From: Rotaria sp. Silwood1
Taxonomy: Eukaryota > Rotifera > Eurotatoria > Philodinida > Philodinidae
DNA length: 64,000 nucleotides
Assembly: GCA_905250075.1 (NCBI GenBank)
Contig: CAJNOP010000017.1
Span: 409,017-473,016, forward strand
Reading direction: 5' to 3'
Under the pieces are notes generated by a model. It did no database searches, was not told the origin of the DNA, and saw nothing but the letters and a program-made list of their open reading frames with translations. The translations under genes were made by a program, and so were the position numbers. Positions 49,865 through 62,923 of this stretch are shown here, piece after piece. Each line of letters begins with the position of its first letter. Positions within the stretch are counted from its first letter, which is position 1.

Positions 49865-51380
49865 CGTTAAGCAATGAAATTGATCTCCTGTCGAAATAAG
49901 GTTTCTTATTACTTAGTTAGTCAATTAAGACGTCAGAAATGGGTTGCCGCTTGCATTATGTCGTTAGGCTTCATTCCGGCTGCACACGCAAAACTTGATA
50001 CTATCGATCTCCTATAGTGTTATGCAATGCAACGTTTATATGGACAGTTGATCACCCTTCTTCAGCTCATTTAATTTGACTTATAAATACAATGAAACTT
50101 TTTTGCCTTTCCTCTATCGAATGACACTTACAAATATAACAAAATATTGTTCTTTTCGCTTTGTCTTGCAAATGACATTGTTTGCTGGTATGCATAATAT
50201 AAGGACACAACGACAAAACTTCCTCGTTAATAAGCTGTGAAAGTAATGATCTACTTTGACGTATATATCATTCAACAGAATTTTCAAAGTTCTACACAAT
50301 GTTATTCCTGTTTTGTGCTTAATTTGTGAGTAAGACACTTACATCAAACATACAATATTCAGAAGTGTCAAAAGATGTTATTTTTTTTGACTGAGATTTG
50401 ACGAATTTCTGTCAGAATAAGCGAGTTTCCTATCATAACAAATGATATATTTGGAGCCATTTTAAAAAACTGAGACGATCTATATATGTCATAATATTCT
50501 CAAATAACTTTTATTGTCGTCCAAAAAATTTAGATCTGTATTCCTTCGGGGTTATGTTGAGAAATAAATTCAGTGAATACGTCAGTTTAAGTTTGTAGAA
50601 TTACGGCTAAGTTTTTCAAGATCTAGGAAAATCTAGAATGACAGGTCAATAAATAACACAAACAATGTTTTGATTGGCTTTTTTTCAACGTAATTCCAAA
50701 GAGAGTCAGAGCTGGATTTATTAACTCAAGTTAAAGTTGTCGAAAGGTTTTTTGACAAATATAGATATCCTCAGTTATTTATGCTGATTCCAAATATATC
50801 ATTCGGTTTAATAGGAATTCTAATCATTTTGACTAAAATTCGTCAAATATCAGTCAAATAAAGAACATTTTTTGACATTTCTGAACATTGTGTGTTTGAT
50901 GTAAGTGTCTTGCTCATAAATTAAATTCAAAACAATAGTGTCATTGGGTAGAGCTTTGAACATTCTTTTGAATGATAAATAAAACAAAGTGAACTGCTGC
51001 TTTCACAGCTTATCAGCAAGATAGTTTTATCATTGTATCCTTATATTATACATACAAGCAAACCATGCTATCTACAAGAAAAAAGGAAAAGAACAATATT
51101 TTGTCATATTTGTATATGTCATTTTAATAGAAGAAAGAAAGAACTATCATTTGATATACAAGTCAAATCAAATGAGGTGAAGAAGGAAGATAAACCGTCC
51201 ATATAAACACTGCACTCCATAACACTATGGGAGATCAACAGTATCGAGTTTTAAGACAGTAGCGCACAGTTGGAAGAAAGCCTAATTCGAACAGTAATGC
51301 ATTCCTGACACCTTCGTTGACAATGCGAGTAATAAGAAACTGAACTTCGAGCGGGGTTGATTTCATCGCTTAACGACCTT
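49865..51380. mobile_element. 1.5-kb giant foldback element (arms over 500 bp)
   Basis: The two halves are reverse complements in collinear order. Examples: cgttaagcaatgaaat (49866) with atttcatcgcttaacg (51360); atagtgttatgcaatgcaac (about 50015) with the inverted ccataacactatgg region (about 51220); acaaaatattgttcttttc (about 50140) with its inverse (about 51095); and agtaagacacttacatcaaaca (about 50330) with the inverse at about 50905. Identity is roughly 70-80% by eye. The centre is near 50620. No intact frame is present, and frames in the arms are repeat by-products. It is probably a very large non-autonomous foldback transposon, or an old inverted duplication. Confidence 0.7.
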
Positions 51381-51698
51381 CACCACTTTTTATGATTGTC
51401 TTGAAAAAGAACCTTGAACGATGAGAAGTTTTATTGACAATAAATTATGAACTAATTATTGATACAATTACATTTACTATATCTCTCCACATTAAAACAA
51501 ATACACTCAATCAATCATCGGGATATTTAATTGAGAATAAACAATAAAACTCATATTATATTATAAAAACAAAAATCACGAACAAAAACATCACACGTCA
51601 GAATATCGTCAATTTTTTTTGTTACGCATATGTATATATATATATAAATATATGTGGACAAGAAAAGAAAATATTCGTTGTTTTAAAAAATAGAAAAT

Positions 51699-53945
51699 TT
51701 ATTGCAAAATATCCGTTTCTTTTTTATCATCAGCCATTTGATAAATTCTATGAGTTATTTGATATGGTGTTGTTGATGGTGGTAAACTTTGATAGCGTAA
51801 AGCTGGTGTAATCTTTTTTGAACCACGAAATGCTTTAAAATAAGCATTATGTACTAATTTTTTTGCAACAGCATGTGTTATTTCTCGATAACCTGAATAA
51901 TCAGGTTCATTTAATGTTGTTTCCCATTCATTAAGTTCAGGTCCATGATCTTTATCATTAAATGAATGTAATTGACGTTTTTCTAAAGCTAATTGATTAG
52001 CTGCATGTGCTTTTTGTCTTGCTTGATATTGTCGTTCATTATCTTCCATTTGTCGTTGATAAAAATATGTAAAATTTGATACAATTATTGGTACAGGTAA
52101 TGCTATTGTTAATACACCTATTATAGCACATGCGGCACCAATAACTTTTCCTAATGTTGTTCGTGGAACATAATCACCATAACCAACAGTTGTCATTGTT
52201 ATTATAGCAAACCAAAATGAATCAGGAATGGATGAAAACTGATTGTTCGTTTGTGTTGGAGCAATATTTTGATCATATGTTGAAAGACAATTCGTAGATG
52301 GGGGACATGATATAGATGTTGATGGCATATGGGTTGATGGTGTTCTTAGTGGAGGTACATTTGAATAATCAGCTTCAACAAAATACATGAATGAAGAAAA
52401 AATAATAACAATAATAAACAGAAAAAACATTAATAGAAGTAATTCTTTCCATGATGCTAAAAATGTCAATGCAAGTACTTGTAGACCCTAGCAGAAAAAA
52501 AACACAAAATCATTAAAAAAAAATATTCTAATTGATTATCAAAAAGATCTTATTACAAAGATCAACGAAAAATAACAGCTGCAGTATCAATTAAATCTTC
52601 ATTGTTTTTTTTTCTACAAAAATGAATCGGACTTGGTTATTTGGTTTATGTTCTTTTTTTTTCTTTTTTTTTGTTAATAATTTTTTTTATCTGACTTAAT
52701 AATAGATCACATCATACCTTAAAATGTCTTGATAATTTAAATATTCGAAATACTCTTACAAGTCTAACAATCCTTAATACAGTTAATGTGGATGAAAATC
52801 CCGGTACAGTATTATCTTTTTTCTGATAAATTAATCCAATTAATTGTATAAAATATGGTATTATGGAAACAACATCAATAATATTGGGACCATTTTTCAT
52901 AAAAGCAAATTTGGACGGTGCTACCAGAAATCGACATAAAAATTCAAAAGAAAACCATGTTACGCATATTGTTTCAATAATAAAAAATATCCAAAAAAGT
53001 CTTGTTTCATTACCTGATGGTAATGAATTAAATTGAAATGTATTATTTACATTATTTTCTAGTGACATCGATGGTTCATTACGGATGGACGGGAGTGTTT
53101 CTATTATAAATGAAGCTATTGACACAACAATCATAACAATTGATATAATAGCAACAACTCTTGCTATATTCGATGATTCTGGACATTCAAATATTTCCCA
53201 AACGAAATGTTGAAATTCATTTACTGGTCGTTCAACAGGAATTTCTTCTACATAACCTTCCTGTTTTCGATAACGTTTAAGTACTTCTTCACCTAAATTA
53301 AATCAAAAAAAAAATCTTTGATTTTGTTTTTTTCTCTGTTTTATTGGAATAGTAAAACATACCAAGATCAAAAAATTTTATTTCTTCTAAAAAAATTTCC
53401 GCTGAAATATTTTCTGGTCTTGCAAGACGTCCACCACTTTGATAAAAATAAAGAACAGCTTCGAATGATGAACGATGTCGTTCAAAAAAATATTCGTTAT
53501 TCATTGAATCAAAAAAATATGCACGTCGTTGTTTATCACCAAGTAATGTATGAGGATAACGTTGTAATGTTGATGCACGTGTTTCAAAACGTAAACCACT
53601 TACATTTATTATGACTTTATCAAATGGTTCATTTCCTAATGGTTGATTCTTCTTCTTATTAATTGTATCATTTTGATCTATTGTTAATTTTCGATGTTTT
53701 GTGTAATGATGACTATGACGATGACTGTGTTTTCCGCTACTATTTGAACTTGCTCTATGTGACGACATTAGATTCAATTCATCAGTTGTAGACGAATAAC
53801 AATCCCTATCATGAGCGGATGATGTTGGACACTCGTCAATAGGATTATTTATTAAATGTCCAATTGTCGATGATGATGAAGGTACAGCATCGGTTAAAAT
53901 TGGTGGCTTATAAAGTCCTCCATTGCCTATTCTATTGAAATCCAT
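51699..53945 (-). CDS. KCNA: Voltage-gated potassium channel, Shaker/Kv1 type
   Basis: Three exons, 53945-53363, 53292-52718 and 52487-51699, with introns of 70 and 230 bp, giving 648 aa. After a Ser/His-rich N-terminus comes the T1 tetramerisation domain (about 108-205): [10 protein letters not shown], then [20 protein letters not shown]. Six membrane segments follow. S4 (about 362-382) has the full series [17 protein letters not shown] with regularly spaced Arg/Lys charges. The filter is TMTTVGYGD at about 484-492, followed by [11 protein letters not shown] in S6 (the PVP gate hinge). T1 and S4 match Kv1 rather than Kv2-4. The S1-S2 loop has glycosylation-type NNTF and GNET sites. The S5-pore turret is unusually long, about 46 residues with two cysteines, against about ten in Shaker. 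The C-terminus ETDILQ resembles the Kv1 ETDV PDZ ligand but extends past it. It opens on depolarisation to repolarise neurons and muscle. Confidence 0.95.
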
Positions 53946-56900
53946 ACTTCATGTTACTTTATTTCTCATATTATTAATTGCATAGTTATTTAATAACTAA
54001 GAGAAAAAAAACAAATAATTATATATATATATAGATAGACACCCTAAGACATATTAAGAAAAAAAAGAAACTCTTTTTATTCATCAATATATTTCTTTTC
54101 TATCGTTAAGACTAAATATTTTTCTTTCATCAATCGAATATAATGTATTTGTTCAAGCGTATAGGATTTTGTATTCATAAAAACAAAAAGAATTTTTTTT
54201 TTCTTAATGATCATTCGTGCTTGCGATAAAAGAAATAAAACTGAATGACGCTAAACTTTAGCAAAAAAGAAACAACATCATCATCAACGTCCTTGACTAG
54301 TTTATCGGGTCTAGCTCTCTCAACTAACATATAAGATATAAAACGAAGTATCAGCATGTCATTTTACTATGTATGCTTATTAACACAATACATGCATAGA
54401 GCTGTTCTATTCTAGATAGTAACATGCATATCTCGATGTACAAAACAGATTGCTTATTTTTGTTATAGATTTTCTGCAATAATATGATGATTATCGAAAC
54501 ATGCAAGCTCAATATCAATCAAAAAAATGTAGAAAATCAAAAAGAAATCATGCAATAAATTGACAAAAATATATCATGCAAAATTAAATCATACAGTTAT
54601 TGCATAATCGAACAAGCTCTGATAACTAATTTAAAAAGAAAGAGATATCGAGAAAAGCTTTGTTTCTACTGTTTTTCTCTCACATATTTTTCTTTCATAT
54701 TCGATGAGAAAAGAATTCTCATATCGTCTGTATTTATTAGTTGTCGTCCAACAATAAATGTCTATAATGATCTCTTATTCTCTTTTTTTTTTCTTCTTTT
54801 GGCCTTGTAAATATCTCATCAATTTATATATCTGTATCTATTTATCTGTTCACTATACAACAAGTTGTTTTTGCTTCTCTTTATGTTCTGTACATGCATA
54901 TCATCTAACTTGTTTGTTGTCATTTCGAATTTATCCAATAAGTCTCTAAATTAAATTAGAAATATGTTAGGCGAACTTAGAAAACAAAATTAACTCTTCT
55001 TAATACTGCTTGTCAATTTGATAGATCAAATTGAATTTTCTAAGACTTTATAGATACGATCGCAAGTATGATTTGCGTAGTATAGAATCAATAGATTGGC
55101 ACAACTAATTATGTAAATTTCTGAATAGATTTTCTTATTATAGTCGATAAAGGATTCACAAAATAAAAAGAGAAGATATGTCAGCTTTGTTTGTATATCA
55201 AGAAAAAAAAGGAGAAGCTATCTACTTGACTTGCTCGTTGTCAGAAGTCAATTTGCGGCAAATGGTTAAGAACTTTGATTCATACAATTGATTGAGTTAG
55301 ACTTGATATTGAGCGATTTTTTTAAAATGATTCTAAAAGTGTGGATAATATAAATCATTAAACCATTATATTTTCGCGTTTTTTCTTAATAATTATGCAA
55401 CTTTGATAAGGAAATTAATAAAAGATCAGTGATGTCTAGAACGAAAAAATAACGATTTCTTCAGAATAAAATTCGTTCTATATTAAAAGGAACTTTTAGA
55501 AAACAGAGTATCTACGCATACCATTATAACAATTTAATCAGAAAATAACAGATGATAGTGATTTTTTTTTATTTTACAGAAAATCACATCAATGACATAG
55601 AAAGATATTTCTAGAAAAATGTTAAAAGAAGAAGAAACAAGGAGAACAGAAGTGCCATGCGACTTAGTTAAGAAAAAAAAAAGTTGCTTTTGTTTTCTAT
55701 GGTACAAGAGAAAACGAGAGAGAGAAAGAGTAACAGAGAGAGAGAGAGGAACAGAAAGCAGAATTGGAAATACAAATGTTTATTATGCTATACGAATATT
55801 TTCTTTACTATCTTTCTTCTGCATTAACCGGCATCTACGAACCTATTGTCTGTTCGTCGTCGAGAATGTCTTATAGAACGCTTTGCACATGCTTTTTCTC
55901 TCTGTCTCTATCGTCTGAATACCTCTCTTAGACCGATGAAATGCAAAATCCGACTGCGTGTTCTATGATAATAGTAATAGTAAGTTAGGCTAGGGGGAGG
56001 CGAAAATAATAGTAAAGGAAGTATGCAAAAAAAACGAGAAAATGAGAGAGAAAAAAAAAAAAGAAACAGCCTGATGGATGTAATACTTATAAATTATTGC
56101 CAATTCTATATAACGAATTCAAGGTGTTAATCTAGTTTACATAATGATGACAACTTGTCTCATATCATTAGCATTTTTGACAGTTCAGCGAAAAAAAAAT
56201 GTACCATAATATTCATGTCATAAGTCTAAGATTGCTTATTGGTATGTTGAAAATATTCAAATCATAGAAGAATAAAACGATATTTATATGAAACAAAAAA
56301 AAAAAGATCAATCATTTCAGAGAGAATATTTAGAAAAGACAAATTCCTTTTCTTATAAGAATTTGTACTATTTATAGAAAATTATTCATATGATACTTTC
56401 TTTATTATTAGTTTTATTATTAACTAAATATAATAATTAAACATTGAATATTAATGAATTCCTTTAATATGAAAATCACATCAGTATATTAGATAAATTA
56501 TCTGTTTATCATATACAGTAGACTTTATATTGTTCGATAGGGAATGAATAAAAAACGTTCAAATGATTAATATAGACAATAGAATTCATTGGAGATTTGG
56601 ATGTGTATGCTTGAGATTTGTCTAGATAGAATTTCACAATAAATATAATTCATTTTTCTCATATTAATTTTAATGAAAAATGATTGATTAAGTTGGATTT
56701 ATAAATGTGTTAGTTTATTGATCATATATCAGCAATTATTTTTGTCTTGTAATGATTACTCAATCAAATTTTTATCTCAAGTATATCATGATCAATATAA
56801 ATTATTTACAATCTCTATTGCTAATTAAAGATATCTTGTTGAATATATTAAATTAATGTGTTCTTATGTCATTCTTTTTCCAAATTTTATTAATTAAATA

Positions 56901-58536
56901 TGAATTTAGACGTGATCAGTTTCGGATGTGAATCAAACTTCACTAGACATGATTTAATCGATGATTGAATTCCTTTTTTTTGTTATATGTCGCAACAAAC
57001 AAAATAAAATAATTATTGATCGAAAACATGATGAATGTGTAGGACTTATCGGGTCATTAATAGACTCTCAAGCTATCTGAAAAGCATATGTACAATGTGT
57101 AGAGTGAATTATTTATCTATTATTTATTCCAAAGGTTCCCAAATATGGTTTCTGTAAACATGATTTTTTTCTCAATAGTAAACAATTATATAATTAGAGA
57201 TGTTCAATTGAATTCAATTCATAGCAATTTATTCAGAATACACCATAGTTGATAAGAAATTTTTATATTACTAAACATTATAATTATGTATAAAATAATT
57301 TTTTTTTGAAAAATCTTGCCAATGATTATGAAGGTTAGCAAAACTTCAACTGTCAATGTTGAATAAGAAGAACATGATTAATCTTTCCGCTCTTCATCGA
57401 CAGATGACGGATTCAAATTAATAATGAAAAGAAGAGCTTTTTTGCCATGAAAGAAGATAGAACATAATTAAAATGCTTTTATTCTAAACAAGAAATTCTC
57501 AGCTTTTCTATTAAAGAAGCGTCTGTCATGTCTATTTCTCAAAGAAAAGATTATCTCATTTCCTGATTGTCATTATTTGTGTCGAGAACTGCAAAGTTTT
57601 GTGCTCGATACTTTGAAACACAGTGGACACAGATCGCGTAATAATCATTGTCACTGTAAATATCGCCATATGTCATGAGAAAGGAATTTCTCTAGCACAT
57701 CTGTTACTGGGTGTGACAAATTCCAACAGTCATTAATCACTGTACTTTATAGAAAATAATATACTTTTAAATTCTAATGAATTTGTCTTTAAAATATTAC
57801 TTTATAATAAAAGAATTATCATATTAAATTGAAATATGATACTATAAGAACAATGCTTTCAATAGAATTATAGTTGCAAAAAAAGAGATCTCTTATGAAA
57901 AGTATTTTTTCAGCATGTAGTTGATTAGAAAAAAAGAAGATTTTTTATGCTCGATTTACTCATAGTCTAGTAATATATTCTTTATATACTTGATTAAACT
58001 TTTCGAAAGCTAATATGAGAAAAAAAATACAACGATAAATAAATAACCAATAGATTTGATGAAGTTGATTGGTATTTTTAGAAATAAAGATATTCTTTGT
58101 GGTTTTTCCTACATACGCTTTTTTTAATGACAAGGAAATCCCCTTGAATATCATAATTGATATGTATTCTATCTGACATCCACGTTTTCCTTCCATATAT
58201 TACTCAAGCGTCAATTCACTCATATTTGTTCTGTATGTATCCAAAGTAACGTAGGAATGTTGATATATTCTGATGATTTCTTCTGCCCTTCTTTTCTTTT
58301 TCGTTACTCGTTATATCTAAAAGAATAGGGAAACAAGAAAGAAATCTATACAATCAGTCTACATAATTCTTCTATCCTTTTGTCGATCTATTGAATTAAC
58401 AGAAAGAAGCTAGTTCGCTTGATTTGCTATATATTCGTGTTAAACCTCGTTGTTGTATATACGTATATGTGTACATTAGGGTAAAAAGGACTAACTATTT
58501 TCAATATCAACATTTGCAGATATATTTATTTCTAAG
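53946..58536. other. Intergenic between divergent genes, includes a GA-rich tract
   Basis: About 4.6 kb between the Kv1 start (-) and the PDZ gene start (+), so it should hold both promoters. A purine tract of GAGA words lies at about 55715-55765; poly-A and poly-T runs are common. The frames at 54758-54949, 55619-55876 and 57960-58196 have simple or random composition and were not accepted. No repeats with paired ends were found. Confidence 0.45.
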
Positions 58537-59955
58537 ATGAATTCCCCAGTAACAATTCGTCTTGAACGTGAAAGAACTGATCAACAATGGGGTTTTCGTC
58601 TTCAAGGTTGAACATAAAATCTATTCTTTGTTTTCTTGTTTTGCTAAGTGTCTATTCTATTTAGGCGGTAGTGATTTTCCTATCCCATTATCGATTCAAC
58701 TGGTGTGTAGACAAATAAGATACAAAGCTATATGACCTTTTTTCTTTTGTTTTCTCCAAGGTCAATCCAAATACTCTAGCTCATATAAATGGTTTAAATG
58801 CAGGTGATCAAGTTATATCAATTAATGGTCGAAATGTGACTAATCTCACTCATCAAGATGCTAAAATGGAAATAACCCGTTCCGGTAATGAACTTGAATT
58901 AACTATCATAAAGTACGGCTATCAATCATTATAATGAATGTATTCTCATACATATTCATTATAGAGGAGCAGTTAATCAACAATCAATATCAACACCTCA
59001 ATCGCTTTCACCAGTAAAAACAGGTTCTGTATATCAAATGCAAAGTTCACAAGTTGTGAAAACTAATTTTACTGTACCGAATCAAGTATTGAAAATAATC
59101 TTTTTATTTCAAAATAATAACTATAAAGATTCATTTTAAGCCTCAAACTCATCTTGGTAATAATCATAATCGAGCAGCGATGCAATACGATGAACCAACG
59201 GGTAATGAAATGACTTATCAAACAGGAAAATCAACGGATCGACAACCTATTATGAGAGGAATATTTAAATCTTTAGATAAATTCTGTTTTTAGGTGATTA
59301 TACAAAAGAAACTCCTGAACATCTGCGTCCGAAAGTTTGTACGTTTTTTAACATTTTGTTGATATTTTCCTTCTCATATTTAATAACTTTAAGCAAATTT
59401 TGAATCATCACCAGCTTATAATCGTGATCCACTTCGTATGTGAACTTTTTTTTTTAGTATAGTTTTATGAAAATATTTAAATTTTTAGAACGTGAAATAT
59501 GGAGACCAAAAGCATATCGTGACAATTCACAAGCTTCAGCTCGCCATATTGGTACAGCTGTTTATCATGCCCAATATAATTCTCCAATAGGACTTTATAG
59601 TGATGATAAAGTTCTAGAAGCATTTAAATCACAAACAGGAAATTTAATTGATGAAATTAAAGGGTATTATCTGAAACAAAATAGAACATTTTTTTGAATT
59701 TAAAAAAATAATTTTATTTTTGTTGTTAGAAATAATACTTCTCAATCAACAACGAATCATAATAATAATATTCATAATCAACCATCACCTACATATCAAG
59801 CTGTAATGAATTGTGAACAACAAAAACATATGCCGTATTCATCTGAAGGAAAACTTTCTCGCTCATTTCGTGCTCTTGAACAAGATCTGTTGTCAGTTCA
59901 AGGTACATCCAAAGCACCTAAATCTATTTTCGATCAACGTCGTCAACAACAATAA
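58537..59955 (+). CDS. PDZ and ZM-motif scaffold protein (ZASP/LDB3/PDLIM-like, no LIM domain)
   Basis: Nine exons: 58537-58606, 58665-58702, 58761-58912, 58965-59085, 59141-59201, 59294-59338, 59394-59435, 59489-59663 and 59730-59955. The phases fit and give 309 aa. An N-terminal PDZ domain (about 1-86) has WGFRLQGG as its carboxylate-binding loop and GLNAGDQVISINGRNV. The linker is Ser/Gln-rich. NSPIGLYSDDKVLEAF (207-222) is a clear ZM (ZASP-like) motif, known to bind alpha-actinin rods. No LIM domain follows, and the protein ends in QRRQQQ. This matches short isoforms of Z-disc proteins, so a role anchoring actin/alpha-actinin in muscle is likely. The fifth intron (59202-59293) is the weak point: it begins inside coding-like sequence, and retaining it reaches a stop, so alternative splicing is possible. 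Confidence 0.88.
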
Positions 59956-61342
59956 CGAGTTGATTTTCATAAGGTTAATCTATTTGATGAAGTATCATTG
60001 GCATAATAACGATGACCTTATCATATTGAATATCAAGATAAATATAGACAAAACATATGGATGACACTAATATCGAAGTAATACAAGTTTACTAAGCTAT
60101 GTTTGTGTGCGTGTGTGTAATGGTTATTTTGTGAGCTGCTCAGCTAATAATTTAGTCGTTACCTTTCTCACTTTCATATTCAATAATGTATATTCTTTTT
60201 TTAAATCTTTTACCTTGTCATGAATTGTGTGAAATAATGCAGTGTTTTATATTTGTATTATATTCATTTTCTTTTTATTGTTACCTATCATCAAATGTGT
60301 GTACGTTTTAATTAAATAGAATGATAGATAAAAATTTCTTCATGTATTTTAATCACTATAACATGTGTGCAAACTTTCGTCAAATTTCTTTTTAATTTTA
60401 ATCATTGGAAAAAACAAGTTTCATTTTCCTTTTGACTGTTAAAAATTTGGGACCTAAAGATGGCTTTGGACCATCAATACGTTGATCAAGACATAACGAT
60501 AGATGGATTGTAAACGCTCGGCTTTTTTTAACATCGTTAACTTCTCTTAGCATATTTCCATCTGAATAACGCTTAAAGCTACTCTCATGACAGGCTTTCT
60601 ATTCATTTATTGGCTTCATTGGTGTTTATCTTAGGACTTCGCACATATTTAACCCCTAAGCTGATCATATTGATAATGATTGCTAGTGCATTCTTACAAA
60701 TGATCAGTGACATTGGTTTACAATTGCACCCTTATTAAATATCATAAGTTGGTTAATCAATGTCATAATATATTGATTAGTATAAATTATTTATTTAATT
60801 CTATTTCTGATAAACTAGCATGAATAACAATTCGAAAAAAATTGTTGGAGCTATGAAGTATAATCACAACAATATATATATATGTAGATTTTTTAACAAT
60901 ATTGGTGCTATAAATGTTCTTGAATATGACATACTTATTTTGAAACGAAAGGTTTCTTTTTAATCACGCAAGTTTTTGTGCATATTGTTGATGTAAAATA
61001 TTCAATTATACCCATGAAATACATGTGTACACCATGCATTTTGATGATTAGTTTGATTCTTCAATTCTACTTTGTACAAATTTTCAAAAAAAAAAAAACA
61101 TTTTGTTTATAAGTAAACACATTTGATATAAAATACAATTTAATTATTTTTCTCATTTGTCAAAAGATTCTATTTTTTCCAGATTATTTAATTAGTTGTT
61201 ATGTATTGTCCATGTTGTTTATTACTACAAATTAATAATGAACTCGAATATCAAGGTCAATAACACAAATACATTAGAAAAAAAAACAGCAGAAATACAC
61301 CGGAATGTAAAAGAAAAGAAAAGATTCATCTGTTTTTTTTTT
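59956..61342. other. Intergenic between convergent genes
   Basis: About 1.4 kb separating the stops of the PDZ gene (+) and the EB-like gene (-). It should hold both 3' UTRs. Short TA and A/T runs occur (for example at about 60870). No gene or paired repeat was found. Confidence 0.5.
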
Positions 61343-62923
61343 CTAGTCACAATCATCGTCATTGATTATTTTTCGAACACATCTTTGTTCTTTATTAGTC
61401 ATTTCTAATTTAAAACCAATATTACATACACATCGTCCAAATGATGTACAATGAGAATTTCTATCCATACTAATACATTGTCGATTAAGTAAACAACGAA
61501 AAGGAAATATATTTTTTAAATTAATTAGGGATTGGCGTGTTGTTGATGATGGTGACCATGGCCACCAAAGAAAACCAGTTGTTGTTGCTGCTGTTGTTGT
61601 GGTTGTCATCGTCGTCGTTGTCGTCGAAATTGTTGTTGTCACTTGAATTAATTCTTCACTCGATGCATCTAATAATACATTTAATAATTAGATTAGATTC
61701 ATAGTTTAATTTCATACCTGGATCTTTTAAACAATTCCAATTATCAATAGGAAAATAACCTCTTGGACAAATACATATATTATTTAAACACATTGCATCT
61801 GATGTATGACAATTCTGATTTGTTCTACATTTTCCACCTAATAAACTTTTATAACCAGCTAAGCTTGCTGTTAAATCTGAATTTGTATCTAATTTTGAAT
61901 GTATATATATATGTGCATAAATAATACATGAGATTGAATAGTTAGTTAGTTACCTTCAATACAAGTATAAGAATCAACTGATATATAACCATTAATACAT
62001 GAACATTTTCCATTATAACAATGTGATTGAGATACTGATCGTCGACAATAATAATTATTTGTACATGTATTGCCTAATTTACCTAAGGATTTAACAATTT
62101 CATTATTTGGTAGATTGACTGTTGATGCTGTTGTAGAAAGAGTAGAAATGAGAGTTGAACTTTCTATGATCGGTGCATCTTAATATATAATCTAATCGAA
62201 AACCAGTGTAACATGATTTGAAAAACTTTTTACCTTGTCCACGAATATTATAACACAAATATTTTCCTAATGGAACATAACCTTCTAAACAAACGCATGT
62301 TCCACGAAAACATTCAAGTTGAACAGTAGTATGTTGACAATTCTTATTTGTCAAACACATTGAACCATAACCAGGAGGTTCTTCTATTTCAGATGTTTTT
62401 ACTACTTGTGTATTTGATGATAATTGTTCTATATTCAATAATATTTTTTACTGAAAAATTCACAAATAACAAAAAAAAATCTAACCAAAATCTCGAATAC
62501 ATCGATAAGCATCAATTGGTATATGACCAGATGAACATTGACATCGATTTAATAAACATAGTTTTGTTCCATCAACTGGTGTTCGACGACATTCATCATT
62601 TGATTCACATTCTTCACCCAACATTTGAACTCCTAAATTCTCAAAAACAAATTCAAAATAAAAGAAAATGAAAAGAAAATACACAAACTTAAATTACTTT
62701 TACCAAAATTAATTTGTCGACGATGACGCATAATGGATATACATCGAAAAATTCCATCAGATTTATATCCGAATTGACATACGCATTTATTATTAAAACA
62801 CATTGAATTTGGTACAAGACCAGCACAATTTTCATTTTTTTTACATTTATAACCTAGTGCACTATCATAATAAATCGTTTTTGCAACAATAAAATCAATC
62901 ATAAATAAGAAAATAAACCACAT
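61343..62923 (-). CDS. Secreted protein with six EB-like cysteine-rich modules
   Basis: Six exons: 62923-62704, 62632-62486, 62428-62234, 62178-61954, 61888-61718 and 61668-61343. The introns are 71, 57, 55, 65 and 49 bp, all in phase 1, and the product is 427 aa. A hydrophobic signal peptide (about 1-15) precedes six modules, one per exon, each with the pattern C-x5-C-x(6-10)-C-x(4-5)-C-x-C-x(11-14)-C. Examples are CFNNKCVCQFGYKSDG and CFRGTCVCLEGYVPLG. This fits the EB module of nematode and other invertebrate extracellular proteins. A threonine-rich, mucin-like linker (about 320-345; TTTTTMTTTTT) precedes the last module. No membrane segment is seen, so it is probably secreted or cuticle-associated. 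Its function is unknown. An alternative third-exon acceptor was rejected because it breaks the frame. Confidence 0.88.

Noticed and set aside
50114-50338. 74-codon minus-strand frame with basic/cysteine-rich residues
   Set aside because: Lies in one arm of the giant foldback; the mirrored arm does not keep the frame.
55619-55876. 85-codon frame rich in Arg/Glu
   Set aside because: Produced by a GAGA purine tract at about 55715-55765; no domain or splice partner.
62429-62448. Alternative acceptor tttttcag for exon 3 of the EB-like gene
   Set aside because: Using it shifts the frame to an early stop; the acceptor gaatatag at 62429 keeps the frame and gives the usual intron length.
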